Source: a virus
DNA length: 64,000 nt
IMG/VR virus record: IMGVR_UViG_3300028569_002417
Location: 1-64,000 of that record
Strand: one strand, 5' to 3'
The position numbers and the translations under genes were made by a program. This document shows positions 6,280-14,312 of this stretch, piece by piece; position 1 is the first letter of the stretch, and the number at the start of each line of letters is the position of its first letter. The notes beneath the pieces are model-generated. The model did not search any database and was not told the origin of the DNA. It saw nothing but the letters and a program-made list of their open reading frames with translations.

Positions 6280-6492
6280 TTAATCGTTTTCATTGTTCCA
6301 AGACCAAGACTCAGTTCTAGAATTATACCAAGACCAAGACCTAGACATAGCCCACATGTTCGACCATTGATCAACACGAATCCACCATGTGGAACGAACA
6401 TGCCTGTATCCATCAATAGTGCGCCAATTAAACATCATATCAAATCTAGACCATTCTCTAGATTTATTATGCGTATTTGCTCTAAGAATCAT
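6280..6492 (-). CDS. CWS microprotein K (MILR type; alternative start at 6549)
   Basis: 70 aa from M-I-L-R-A-N-T-H, the same start as the microproteins at 8708 (M-I-L-R-A-N-S) and 8890 (M-I-L-R-E-N-S). An in-frame upstream ATG at 6549 would add 19 hydrophobic-leaning residues. It then has W-S-R-F-D, F-N-W-R-T, S-T-W-W-I-R and a C-terminal R-S-W-S-W-Y-N-S-R-T-E-S-W-S-W shared with microprotein C. It therefore links the two subfamilies (MIFK/SWSW and MILR/CWS). Function unknown. Confidence 0.6.
   Translation of the reverse strand: MILRANTHNKSREWSRFDMMFNWRTIDGYRHVRSTWWIRVDQWSNMWAMSRSWSWYNSRTESWSWNNEND
6314..6373. repeat. 60-bp duplication, copy 2 (partner 4117-4176)
   Basis: 57 of 60 bases match 4117-4176. 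It lies inside microprotein K. Confidence 0.85.
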
Positions 6493-6582
6493 AATGATTC
6501 CAACTGGTAAATCACTCAAAGCGAAAAATGTCACAGCCCTGAATTTCATCGAAATCAGAACTATGACATTACATTAAACCAA

Positions 6583-6594
6583 GAAATTATTTAG
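6583..6594 (-). promoter_or_regulatory. T4-type late promoter motif
   Basis: CTAAATAATTTC on the minus strand overlaps the end of the 6587-6820 gene and lies 34 nt upstream of the ATG at 6549. It would drive microprotein K and the genes below it. Confidence 0.4.
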
Positions 6595-6820
6595 ACCTTA
6601 TCTTCTTTTTCTGCTGATTCTGAGGATATCTGGATTGCTGAACGCTTTGCGATGAGTACTTAGGCGATTGCGGTCTTTGTTGAATATATCTGCTGCCAAC
6701 AGATTGCTGATTGCTTCTTGAACTAGCCGACCGGCTAGATGTGGAAGATGGTCATGTTGGGCAATTAGGACTTGACTGTGTCATAACCAAAATACTTGCT
6801 AAAAAACTTAAATTCAACAT
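6587..6820 (-). pseudogene. Secreted Ser/Gln-rich protein interrupted by in-frame TGA
   Basis: ATG at 6820 with AAGGAG 7-8 nt upstream. The first 22 codons give a signal-peptide-like sequence ending N-C-P-T, then TGA at 6752-6754. The same frame then stays open for 54 codons rich in Ser, Gln and Arg, with S-R-S-basic tails, to TAA at 6587. Reading TGA as Trp gives one continuous protein. TGA is the normal stop of many neighbours, so this is most simply a nonsense mutation or a readthrough site. The downstream composition argues that it was coding until recently. Confidence 0.5.
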
Positions 6821-6911
6821 TGTAAACTCCTTATCATGGTGACCCGACATTATCATAATCGGGGGAAAATAAACTTGCAACTAGATTCCAGCCATTTACC
6901 AAAGAAAATAA

Positions 6912-7871
6912 TTAAGCTTGTGCTGTTCTTTGACCGCCAGCATCATTTCTAACAACGGTATTGATATGGTCAGCCATAAATCTGATAAAATTATGTAATT
7001 TAGATTTATCATTATTATTATAATAATGTAAATAAACTTGCCTCAAGTCTTGTACATCCACACTATAATTTTCTGGATTCATTATCAAATCCTTGAGAGC
7101 CTCACCAAAATTTTCTTTCGTCAATATCTCACCTGTTTTCTTGTACCAATTGCGCTTTAGTTCACCCAAACGAACACCAATTTCGGCACTATCAGTGAGA
7201 TATTTTAAGCCGGGATCGTCATTAGAAAGACTCGACTGAAACAACATGTTTTGAGTTGAATGAGATAATTCGTGACGCAAAGTTCTCAAATTTGAACGAT
7301 TATTTACAACACAAAACTTTTGACCACCGGGTATTGAAGTGCAAAAACCTGTACTACCCGGTTCGGCACCGGGATACTTATTTGGGTCCATAAAAACAAC
7401 TGGAATAGGTTTGTCTAATTCACTAGTTCTCATGTCGGCAGCAGAAGGGATTCTGGGCGCTTCAAAGTCACCAATTTTATCAGGAGAATCATAAGCCTTG
7501 GCTGACATGTCACGCACTTTTTCGTAATCTTTTCCATATTCAGGAGAAATAGCTTCACTTGGTCTTATCATCTGAACATCATTGAAATTGATGTCCAATC
7601 CAGTTTTATTTTTGATGTGATCAATAACAGATTGAATAACTGGACTTGTTGCAGACCTGACAATTGCTGGTTTCGGTGCCAAATCTACATCCATACGCTT
7701 AGGAGACGCACTACCCAATGCCAAAGCCGCACCAATACCTCCAATAATTCTTCTGACCCTGCCACTCATATCCTTGAAGAATTCGTCGTATTGAACCTCT
7801 GTCAGCATTTGAGAGAAAAGTTCAGGATCACGATTCTCAAGAAATTTAACGAATGTAAGATTAGTTTGCAT
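6912..7871 (-). CDS. Putative zinc metallopeptidase with capsid-targeting-like N-terminus
   Basis: 319 aa. L-R-H-E-L-S-H-S-T near residue 200 is an HExxH zinc site. N-terminus M-Q-T-N-L-T-F-V-K-F-L-E-N-R fits the F-x-x-F-L-E targeting pattern, and a second short hydrophobic Gly/Ala segment (residues about 39-52) follows. C-F-C-type cysteines (G-F-C-T, K-F-C-V) flank the presumed active-site region. The start abuts a TAAATATTTTC motif without a ribosome-binding site. It may act on host or phage proteins after injection; that is inference. Confidence 0.65.
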   Translation of the reverse strand: MQTNLTFVKFLENRDPELFSQMLTEVQYDEFFKDMSGRVRRIIGGIGAALALGSASPKRMDVDLAPKPAIVRSATSPVIQSVIDHIKNKTGLDINFNDVQMIRPSEAISPEYGKDYEKVRDMSAKAYDSPDKIGDFEAPRIPSAADMRTSELDKPIPVVFMDPNKYPGAEPGSTGFCTSIPGGQKFCVVNNRSNLRTLRHELSHSTQNMLFQSSLSNDDPGLKYLTDSAEIGVRLGELKRNWYKKTGEILTKENFGEALKDLIMNPENYSVDVQDLRQVYLHYYNNNDKSKLHNFIRFMADHINTVVRNDAGGQRTAQA

Positions 7872-7882
7872 GAAAATATTTA
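7872..7882 (-). promoter_or_regulatory. Late promoter-like motif abutting start codon
   Basis: TAAATATTTTC followed directly by the ATG at 7871, with no Shine-Dalgarno sequence. It is a weaker match to TATAAATA than the TAAATAATT examples. Confidence 0.4.
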
Positions 7883-7886
7883 CATG

Positions 7887-8402
7887 TCAAGCAGCATAAA
7901 TTTCCAGAAATTTGTTTATATCTGCAAGAAGATTAATATTTTGCTCTACTTTTTCTTTTTCCCAATTCCACCATTCTATTTTCAGTAATTGATCTATTAC
8001 ATTTTTTTCAAATCTGTATCTAATTATTTTTGCAGGATTTCCTGCAACTATAGAAAAAGGCGGCACATCTTTAGTTATAACTGCCCTAGCACCAACTATA
8101 GAACCATGACCTATAGTCACGCCTCCAAATATCATTGCTTCAGTTCCAATCAAACAATCAGAACCAATTATGATTGGACCCCTGTCCTTTCCTATTGGAT
8201 AATTGGAATTAGGATAATGTGATCTAAATCTGAAAGTGCTTACAGTAGGATGATGCATACAAGCATGATCTATCGGTCCACCACACAAGAATGTCACTCT
8301 CCTAGCTATTCCTGAATAATTTCCAACAGTTATCTGGTAATTAGGGAAATGCATAATACAGTCTGGCGCAATACTCGAAAGAGTACCAAGAGTTATTCCC
8401 AT
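7887..8402 (-). CDS. Hexapeptide-repeat acetyltransferase (CatB/vat-like)
   Basis: 171 aa left-handed beta-helix enzyme. I-G-S-D-C-L-I-G, V-T-I-G-H-G-S-I-V-G-A-R-A-V-I-T-K-D-V and I-V-A-G-N-P-A-K near residues 85-140 are typical of xenobiotic/sugar O-acetyltransferases using acetyl-CoA. The N-terminal hexads (T-L-G-T-L-S, I-T-V-G-N-Y-S-G-I) complete the domain and H-H-P near residue 50 fits the usual catalytic loop. Its ATG overlaps the end of the 8393 gene by 10 nt. Probable role: O-acetylation of a surface sugar. The family call is firm. Confidence 0.8.
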   Translation of the reverse strand: MGITLGTLSSIAPDCIMHFPNYQITVGNYSGIARRVTFLCGGPIDHACMHHPTVSTFRFRSHYPNSNYPIGKDRGPIIIGSDCLIGTEAMIFGGVTIGHGSIVGARAVITKDVPPFSIVAGNPAKIIRYRFEKNVIDQLLKIEWWNWEKEKVEQNINLLADINKFLEIYAA

Positions 8403-8614
8403 GACTCACTCTCAAAAGAGAATTCTTCAAAAGGAAATATTTTTTCTTCAATGAAACAATGACAAAAAACTGAATTCATGTCAAATGTTCCACACAAAAT
8501 AATTCTTTGTGACCAACCTCTAGAATAACAAAAATCATTCCAATTTGAATGATATAAATCTTTCTTAAAAAGAAAGATTGACCAAAAATTATTTGCAGAA
8601 CCAATGGTTTTCAT
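8393..8614 (-). CDS. Small Trp/Cys/Phe protein, possible CWS family member
   Basis: 73 aa from the ATG at 8614, which has AGGCGGG upstream; an earlier in-frame ATG at 8638 lacks one. Contains N-N-F-W-S, H-S-N-W-N-D-F-C-Y-S-R-G-W-S and V-F-C-H-C-F, resembling the Trp/Cys spacing of the two MILR microproteins just upstream. It overlaps the acetyltransferase start. Family membership is tentative. Confidence 0.5.
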   Translation of the reverse strand: MKTIGSANNFWSIFLFKKDLYHSNWNDFCYSRGWSQRIILCGTFDMNSVFCHCFIEEKIFPFEEFSFESESWE

Positions 8615-8707
8615 GTGTATCCCGCCTAACAACTGCAAAATAAAATTCTGCCCCTATTATATCATAAAAAAAACGAAAATCAACAGTTTTATAATATGAT
8701 TGGGGCT

Positions 8708-8872
8708 TCATTGATCGAAAGACCAACAAGCAGAAAAAATGTAACCACGATGGTGTTCAGATATAATGGTAAATCCAGAGAAAGAACAATCGTCATTCCA
8801 TGACCTAGAAACTGGTTTGGTCAAAGACCAACAACAATTATTGTTGTAGTCAGAATTTGCCCTGAGAATCAT
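8708..8872 (-). CDS. CWS microprotein L (MILR type)
   Basis: 54 aa. Aligns end to end with the next gene upstream: M-I-L-R-A-N-S, C-C-W-S (residues 13-16), V-S-R-S-W-N-D-D-C-S-F-S-G-F-T-I (21-36), and A-C-W-S-F near the end. GGAG lies 8-9 nt before the ATG. Four Cys and four Trp in 54 residues, no signal peptide. Not found by simple ORF-length cut-offs. Function unknown. Confidence 0.65.
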   Translation of the reverse strand: MILRANSDYNNNCCWSLTKPVSRSWNDDCSFSGFTIISEHHRGYIFSACWSFDQ

Positions 8873-8889
8873 TTATAAACTCCATATGA

Positions 8890-9051
8890 TCATTCGTTGT
8901 AAGACCAACACGAACAACAAATGTGACCATTCTGAACAGAGAAAATTGTAAATCCAGAGTAAGAGCAATAATTGTTCCATGATCTGGAAACCGATATATC
9001 TCCAGACCAACACCAGTTGGTGTGATTGTAAGAATTTTCTCTAAGAATCAT
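8890..9051 (-). CDS. CWS microprotein M (MILR type)
   Basis: 53 aa: M-I-L-R-E-N-S, W-C-W-S-G-D-I-S (13-20), V-S-R-S-W-N-N-Y-C-S-Y-S-G-F-T-I, and I-C-C-S-C-W-S-Y. About half of its residues are identical to microprotein L, and CWSGD is shared with microprotein B at 3236. The paired, conserved spacing of C-W-S, S-R-S-W-N and C-W-S is strong evidence for a real coding family rather than a chance ORF. Confidence 0.65.
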   Translation of the reverse strand: MILRENSYNHTNWCWSGDISVSRSWNNYCSYSGFTIFSVQNGHICCSCWSYNE

Positions 9052-9067
9052 TAATATTACTCAATTT

Positions 9068-9583
9068 TCAATATTTGGATCGCACCAAGTCAATCTCTGG
9101 GCGAAAATCTCTTCCACCGTAATCCTCTGGTCTTTTTCCCAATTTCTCTATACTCCAATAAACCTGATCGATCTTTTTATCATACCAAGTATCTTCTCTT
9201 CTAAGATTTCTCAAGAATAACCCTTGATCAGGTCTATTACCAGTGTGACGATTAACTGCACTCAATTTATTTGGATGTATTTTTTCCACAAGCAAATTAT
9301 ATAATGTTATAATACTGAATTGAAAATCTAACATCTTTCTTGCATCACGATTTGCATAAAAAAATAAAGACTGCACAATTTTATCACGCTGCATAGCCTC
9401 CCAATCCCAAGGCAAACTAGCAAAAGACTTTACATAATTTTTTGAAAATCCCTCTCCTTCATCACTCTCATTCAGCCATTCTGCAAAAGAAAATTTATTT
9501 TCTTTAACGCAATTTGGAACTGTTCTACCACCTTTCTTTTTCATTCCTATTTGCTTATAGCCTTTCCAACAAGCCTCATTCAT
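9068..9583 (-). CDS. Protein with N-terminal CWKGYK module and FAEWLNE cleavage-like site
   Basis: 171 aa. Residues 1-27 (M-N-E-A-C-W-K-G-Y-K-Q, then G-M-K-K-K-G, V-P-N-C-V-K-E) recur almost unchanged in the protein at 23602. It is a basic, two-Cys module seen in many T4-like phage proteins. It is followed by F-S-F-A-E-W-L-N-E-S, a targeting-like motif with predicted cleavage after L-N-E. The remaining 130 residues are unrecognised, Trp/Tyr-rich and charged. Likely a head-internal protein (inference). It leads the operon containing microproteins M and L. Confidence 0.6.
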   Translation of the reverse strand: MNEACWKGYKQIGMKKKGGRTVPNCVKENKFSFAEWLNESDEGEGFSKNYVKSFASLPWDWEAMQRDKIVQSLFFYANRDARKMLDFQFSIITLYNLLVEKIHPNKLSAVNRHTGNRPDQGLFLRNLRREDTWYDKKIDQVYWSIEKLGKRPEDYGGRDFRPEIDLVRSKY

Positions 9584-9634
9584 GATTTTTACTCACTGAC
9601 ATAAAATACTGGAATTTGTTCCTCTTATCAAAAA

Positions 9635-10819
9635 TCACGGTGCCCATTTAGAATACCTCTCGTCTTTGTGTATCTGCCAATTAGTATTAGGACTAGTCTC
9701 ATGTGTGAATTTATATGGCAATGAAAAACCAAATATTTTTTCCATAGCAGAAGAATAAGAAGAACCATCAATAGCGTCAGAAAATAATTTCTTCCTCTGT
9801 TCTTGAGGTAAATTTTTAGCCCAATTATAATAATCTTCCTGAAAATCCAAATACTTCGACTTATATTTTTGATGATCATTAGCATCATCCACAATCTTAT
9901 GAATATTATTTCTTATAAGTTCTATCTTTTCTAAAACATTTTTATAATTTTCTCTCGTACTCTTATAACGCTTAAAAAATGCATCATTTTCCACAGATTT
10001 CTTCCACTCATCAAAATTCATAGTTGCTACTACATCACTTGTTGTAACAGAATCATATGACCTATAACCCCTTTCATCTGAACTCAAATATTCACCACCA
10101 GTATCGTGAACAGTCTTTTCAATCTGCTCAATAACTATATCGTCAATGGCTTCATATCCAGAAAAAGGATCATATAAATTAGGAATCTTCTTCACAAAAC
10201 TTGTTCTGTATTCTTTGGGGGATATCTTAAATTCATAAGAAATATACTTAGAAGGATTCTCTGGAGCCTTTTCGTCTGGAGGAACCATCACCTCGCCCGG
10301 ATACTTAGGAATCTCAATTTCACCAGACCTAATTTTAGCAATAGTATCTTCAAAAGATACAGAACTTTTCATTTTAGTTACAGCACTTTTAACATAATAA
10401 TTGATGTCTAGTCCTGACCTCCCTGTCTCTACCTTCTCCTCTTTACCTTTATAACGCAAAAATACAGCATTCTTGTCTACCCTATACTCAAAATCATGAG
10501 GAATCAAATTGTGCAAATCCCTGCAACCAGCGCAAACACCGGGATCAACTATTATAGCACCACTATTCTCATCGGTAGGCTTAGTGTCAAACTTGAAAAT
10601 ACATTCCTGATCATGCATTAAACAACATTGACCTTCCTTGCCTCTCTCAGGTAATGCTATTTTATAAATACGGGCAATTTTACCAATTATACCTCTCCTG
10701 CCTTCACTCCAACTAACCTTCACCTTCTGACCCCGCTGCAAATCATGCTCCAATAATTTTTCATATGCACTCTCATTCAAAACACCAGCTAACTTCAAAA
10801 TTTCATATTTTTCTTTCAT
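9635..10819 (-). CDS. LAGVLNE-tagged protein of unknown function
   Basis: 394 aa from the ATG at 10819, which has TGGAG 8 nt upstream; an alternative ATG lies at 10831. The N-terminal I-L-K-L-A-G-V-L-N-E-S-A-Y matches the tags at 1328 and 53664. Residues about 60-110 have C-C-L-M-H-D-Q-E-C and V-C-A-G-C-R-D-L-H, which could bind a metal. The long C-terminal region is helical and charged. A late-expressed virion or internal protein is plausible but unproven. Confidence 0.6.
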   Translation of the reverse strand: MKEKYEILKLAGVLNESAYEKLLEHDLQRGQKVKVSWSEGRRGIIGKIARIYKIALPERGKEGQCCLMHDQECIFKFDTKPTDENSGAIIVDPGVCAGCRDLHNLIPHDFEYRVDKNAVFLRYKGKEEKVETGRSGLDINYYVKSAVTKMKSSVSFEDTIAKIRSGEIEIPKYPGEVMVPPDEKAPENPSKYISYEFKISPKEYRTSFVKKIPNLYDPFSGYEAIDDIVIEQIEKTVHDTGGEYLSSDERGYRSYDSVTTSDVVATMNFDEWKKSVENDAFFKRYKSTRENYKNVLEKIELIRNNIHKIVDDANDHQKYKSKYLDFQEDYYNWAKNLPQEQRKKLFSDAIDGSSYSSAMEKIFGFSLPYKFTHETSPNTNWQIHKDERYSKWAP

Positions 10820-10854
10820 GATATACTCCATAAAACTATAATCCTATATATCCC

Positions 10855-11187
10855 TTATTCAAACTTTGTAACATATCCGCATCCAAGCTTTTCATATAAA
10901 TTCCGACACCATTTAATTACTTCTTCAGGCAGCAAATCTTTACTCATAGTAACTATGAAATGCTGATCATCAGAATCCCTAAAGTATCCATCGAAACTAT
11001 ATCCATCAGAAATGATTCTTTCTGGTGTGCTGTATTTACTGGTTCTCCAGAATTTAATAATAACAGAAAACTTTCTACCAATACTATCTTTTTCTGAATA
11101 ACTCCAACATTTATCGTGTTTGTTATTCAAATGATCATATGTTTTCTCAGCTTTGAATCCAGCAGAGATAATGTCTTGCTCTGTCAT
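10855..11187 (-). CDS. Hypothetical protein
   Basis: 110 aa, compact alpha/beta appearance. K-C-W-S-Y-S near residue 26 and W-C-R-N-L near 93. Its ATG overlaps the TGA of the 11184 gene (ATGA), so the two are coupled. Not recognised. Confidence 0.5.
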   Translation of the reverse strand: MTEQDIISAGFKAEKTYDHLNNKHDKCWSYSEKDSIGRKFSVIIKFWRTSKYSTPERIISDGYSFDGYFRDSDDQHFIVTMSKDLLPEEVIKWCRNLYEKLGCGYVTKFE

Positions 11188-11423
11188 GATGGCACCAACA
11201 CCTTGTTAAAAAAAACTTCATCAACCTTATTGGTAAATATTTCATGGGACCATTGATCATTAGCAGAAAAACATTGTGATCTGATTACCCAAGATCTTCT
11301 GAAAAATCTGCTTGAATCATGATACGATGTAAATGCACAGCTACTTGCATGTCTGTTTACTTGAGCAACAGCTTCTGTCGTCCAGATAGAATGTTTCGGT
11401 GTATTCGCACTAAAATTGATCAT
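11184..11423 (-). CDS. Small Ser/Trp/Arg-rich protein, possible CWS relative
   Basis: 79 aa from the ATG at 11423. The longer reading frame up to 11555 is antisense to the next gene and improbable. Has S-I-W-T-T, F-R-R-S-W-V-I-R-S-Q-C-F-S and D-Q-W-S-H, reminiscent of R-S-W and D-Q-W-S in microproteins C and K. Stop overlaps the next ATG. The relationship is a guess from composition and short motifs. Confidence 0.45.
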   Translation of the reverse strand: MINFSANTPKHSIWTTEAVAQVNRHASSCAFTSYHDSSRFFRRSWVIRSQCFSANDQWSHEIFTNKVDEVFFNKVLVPS

Positions 11424-11482
11424 GTCATGATGGTACTTCAGTTTTAGTTGATTGTAAAGTAAAATTTCATGGTTGTTGTTGA

Positions 11483-11493
11483 CTAAATAATTT
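11483..11493 (+). promoter_or_regulatory. T4-type late promoter motif abutting start codon
   Basis: CTAAATAATTT immediately precedes the ATG at 11494; there is no Shine-Dalgarno sequence. Confidence 0.5.
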
Positions 11494-12291
11494 ATGAATG
11501 AATTCAAGTTTTGGCTCAATCTACAAGAAGGTCTGGCTCTCAAAGGTGGGTTCAAAGGAAGCTGGTTCCAAAGATTAGTAGCAGCGATGTATGTCTTATC
11601 GCCTGAATCAGAGCCAGAAGCAGTTCAACTTTACATGGGTCCAGATGGTTTGACTGCGGCGATTAGTCATCAGTTCAATCAATTACAGAGCAAGTACACA
11701 CATGTTTTGAGTAGATCTGATCCTTTCAAAAGCAGTAAAGAATTGGCTCGTCATATTGATGATCAGAAGAAAGTTGGTATTCGTCGTCCTTCTGTTCCTT
11801 CTTATGATGCTGATTTGGGTCCGAATATTAAACTGGGTGAGAAGGGTCATCCTGTTTGGACTAAAGATCAAGACCAGCGTTTTGGTTGGGTTCACGACCT
11901 TATGACTCACTATGCTGGTAAGTTGCCTTTTGATGCTCGTGGAGAGGCGAGAGCATATTTGAAACATTTGAAAACATTATCTCCTCATTTAGCGCCAATA
12001 TTATTCACAGAAATTATAGCTCAAACATCATACTATTACATTTACGGAGACTTTCCCAAACAAAAAACTGTCATACTTAAAGACTTTGATTACTTTGATG
12101 TTGGAAAACTTGCACCTCAATCTAAACTAAACAATTTTTTTGCATTCAAAAACAAGGAACTTGTTCCTAAAAAAGAACTCAGTTTAGATGAACTGGAATC
12201 AGTTCACCCTCTACTTCCAAATATACTTAGAAATCAGGAATCTAGATGGCAAAATATCGATAGACCAAAACACAATTTAGCTGGAACTTGA
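11494..12291 (+). CDS. Capsid-targeting-tagged protein of unknown function
   Basis: 265 aa. N-terminus M-N-E-F-K-F-W-L-N-L-Q-E-G fits F-x-x-W-L with cleavage after L-Q-E. The body shows W-V-H-D-L-M-T-H-Y near residue 131, then F-D-A-R-G-E-A-R-A-Y, which looks like an ordered enzyme-like domain, but I recognise no family. It starts directly on a late-promoter motif. Divergent from the minus-strand operon at 11423. Confidence 0.6.
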   Translation: MNEFKFWLNLQEGLALKGGFKGSWFQRLVAAMYVLSPESEPEAVQLYMGPDGLTAAISHQFNQLQSKYTHVLSRSDPFKSSKELARHIDDQKKVGIRRPSVPSYDADLGPNIKLGEKGHPVWTKDQDQRFGWVHDLMTHYAGKLPFDARGEARAYLKHLKTLSPHLAPILFTEIIAQTSYYYIYGDFPKQKTVILKDFDYFDVGKLAPQSKLNNFFAFKNKELVPKKELSLDELESVHPLLPNILRNQESRWQNIDRPKHNLAGT

Positions 12292-12301
12292 CTGTTGTTT
12301 C

Positions 12302-12313
12302 TATAAATAATTT
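12302..12313 (+). promoter_or_regulatory. Exact T4 late promoter motif without an obvious gene
   Basis: TATAAATAATTT, identical to the element at 14301, but the plus strand downstream has only a 20-codon ORF (ATG 12332) before the convergent sulfotransferase gene. It could make an antisense or small RNA, or be a relic of a lost gene. Confidence 0.35.
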
Positions 12314-12360
12314 GAATAATTTTTTAAGATTATGCACCTTATATTTGGTAAAATAGAAGC

Positions 12361-13065
12361 TCATAATTTAATTATTTTTTTATTTGGCAAATAGGATTTA
12401 TCAAAAATTAAGTTAGCTAGATAGTAAATTTCATCATCAAATAATTTCATAAATTTTGGATTATCAATAAAATATTTATATCTTTGCATAACATTCATTT
12501 GTTGAGCTTTGCCGTCAAATTTTCTATTATCAAAACTACTTCCATATCCATAATCTAAAACTTGATTTATAGATACATCTGAATATTCTACTCCCATAAT
12601 TTCAGCCATTTTCTGTCTATAATTTTTATCTAAAAACCAATAGTCGAAGCAAAATATATTTTCTTTTTTTTCTATAAACATTTTAGCGTATGATTTCCAA
12701 TAAGACAAAGTTTTTAGTGAATTATTTTCATTATCAATTGTTTCTATTGACATTGAACTTTTTATTCTACTTGCCATCATATTAAAAGGATTCCTAAAAA
12801 CATAGAATGGCTCACACTGAACTCCTTCAACAAAATTTTCAAATTTTTTATTTGAAAAATTATATTCTTCAATATTACAAAAAAAGGCATCACAATTTTG
12901 CATATTTTCTATAATATGTTCTGAAATATTTATATTTTTAACATCCCAGTTTTGACTTGCTATATTGTTAACTAATTTTGTAGATCCTTTTACATTTGAT
13001 TGAAACCAATTCATAATTGCATGATGTCCAGATCTTCTCAAGCTATAAAAACATATTTTTCTCAT
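12361..13065 (-). CDS. Sulfotransferase family protein
   Basis: 234 aa. R-R-S-G-H-H-A-I-M-N-W near residue 9-19 is the PAPS phosphosulfate loop and F-Y-V-F-R-N-P-F-N-M near residue 90 the 3'-phosphate region. It is last in a three-gene minus-strand set (WbqC-like, GT9-like, sulfotransferase) with 1-4 nt overlaps or gaps. Likely sulfates a surface glycan. Confidence 0.7.
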   Translation of the reverse strand: MRKICFYSLRRSGHHAIMNWFQSNVKGSTKLVNNIASQNWDVKNINISEHIIENMQNCDAFFCNIEEYNFSNKKFENFVEGVQCEPFYVFRNPFNMMASRIKSSMSIETIDNENNSLKTLSYWKSYAKMFIEKKENIFCFDYWFLDKNYRQKMAEIMGVEYSDVSINQVLDYGYGSSFDNRKFDGKAQQMNVMQRYKYFIDNPKFMKLFDDEIYYLANLIFDKSYLPNKKIIKL

Positions 13066-13066
13066 A

Positions 13067-13690
13067 TTATTTCATCTTAATTTTATAGGCATTAATTTTA
13101 TTTATCATTTTGTCTAAACAACTGAAAAATTCAATTTGTGGTGTATCAGGGTAAAATCTATCTACTTTATATTCTTCTTTGTGTATTACAAAACAGGTAG
13201 TGTTAGTCATCATTGCTAGATGTGTAACCCCACTGTCGATACCGACATAAATATGACTGGCACATATTTTTTCAAATTTATCTATGATGCTAAGACCGGA
13301 CTTTTCCCCCAAATCAATGGCATCAGGAAATTTTAATTCAAACTTTTTCTTATCATTAATTTTTAATTCTTTATTTTCACGATTTGAGCGAGCGTCGAAT
13401 TGATATGAAATTAAATTTTTTTTATTTATAATAATATGAGGCTTAATATATGGCTCTTTGATCCACGATACGTTAGAATTATTCCAACTTGGGAAAACAA
13501 TATTTGAATTTTTATTATTGTTGCTTAGTTTTATAGGTAGTTTTAATATTGTTAGCAAATCACTAACAGTTTTTTCAACTGAATTTCCACAACATGGACA
13601 ATAATCACTCGTAAAAATTTCATCAAATTTTAATCTTTGAATTATATTTATCAGATCGCCCAAGTGTTTGTGGTGTGTGGTTATTTTCAT
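13067..13690 (-). CDS. Glycosyltransferase family 9-like protein (short)
   Basis: 207 aa. The C-terminal half has Y-V-G-I-D-S-G-V-T-H-L-A-M, the nucleotide-sugar-binding signature of the ADP-heptose:LPS heptosyltransferase (GT9) fold. The protein is shorter than the usual 320-350 aa, with a Cys-rich C-P-C-C-G near residue 33. ATG overlaps the TGA of the WbqC-like gene. Confidence 0.65.
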   Translation of the reverse strand: MKITTHHKHLGDLINIIQRLKFDEIFTSDYCPCCGNSVEKTVSDLLTILKLPIKLSNNNKNSNIVFPSWNNSNVSWIKEPYIKPHIIINKKNLISYQFDARSNRENKELKINDKKKFELKFPDAIDLGEKSGLSIIDKFEKICASHIYVGIDSGVTHLAMMTNTTCFVIHKEEYKVDRFYPDTPQIEFFSCLDKMINKINAYKIKMK

Positions 13691-14292
13691 TTTAGAATTT
13701 GGTCAATGATTGATATTTTTGGACATTCATCAGTATTCAAAAATTCAATTTTAATCCCATTTTTTTCAAATTTTTTTTCATCATATATATGTATTCCTCC
13801 GGGCAAATTGAAATATTTATCTGCCTTAGATTTTTTACATAAATCAATAATTCTTTCTTCTCCTGAAAAATTTGATTTATATTGAGAAGAAAATGATATT
13901 TCGCAATTTAATTTAATTTTATTTTTAATCCACATAATTGATTTTGTCAAGACATCAACTAAATTTTTGTTATTATCTAATGTGATATAAAAATCATTAA
14001 ATTCTTTTACTTTGGATGTATTTCCATATATTGTAGAGAATGTTTTAACGTGTTTATGAGTCCAGCCGTTAATCACAGTCATTTGGTTTATTTTTGTATT
14101 TATTGGATTTTTATTAACAGGTATTGTTAATATTATTTTTTCGTCATGTTTGTTTTTAATGAAATTTCTATTGATCCATCCTCTTCTTGTGAATTGAACA
14201 TCGTCTAAAATAATAAAATTGTCAATTTCTGACATTAACTTGAAATAACCTAAATAAGGGAAAAAATAAGGTTGCATTATTGCGATCTTCAT
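13687..14292 (-). CDS. WbqC-like family protein
   Basis: 201 aa. M-Q-P-Y-F-F-P-Y-L-G-Y-F at residues 6-17, D-D-V-Q-F-T-R-R-G-W-I-N-R-N near 31-44 and N-L-P-G-G-I near 167 are WbqC family hallmarks. WbqC proteins occur in O-antigen and exopolysaccharide loci and are thought to modify sugars, possibly as N-acyltransferases. AGGACC precedes the ATG. First gene of its transcription unit. Confidence 0.8.
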   Translation of the reverse strand: MKIAIMQPYFFPYLGYFKLMSEIDNFIILDDVQFTRRGWINRNFIKNKHDEKIILTIPVNKNPINTKINQMTVINGWTHKHVKTFSTIYGNTSKVKEFNDFYITLDNNKNLVDVLTKSIMWIKNKIKLNCEISFSSQYKSNFSGEERIIDLCKKSKADKYFNLPGGIHIYDEKKFEKNGIKIEFLNTDECPKISIIDQILK

Positions 14293-14300
14293 AAGGGTCC

Positions 14301-14312
14301 TATAAATAATTT
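14301..14312 (+). promoter_or_regulatory. Exact T4 late promoter motif abutting start codon
   Basis: TATAAATAATTT is directly followed by the ATG at 14313. The T4 consensus TATAAATA is perfectly matched. Confidence 0.55.

Noticed and set aside
1811-6754. Genome-wide stop-codon reassignment (TAG or TGA recoded)
   Set aside because: Both codons terminate many well-supported genes here (TGA in the ATGA overlaps, TAG at 103, 5283, 44812 and others), so only local events are possible.
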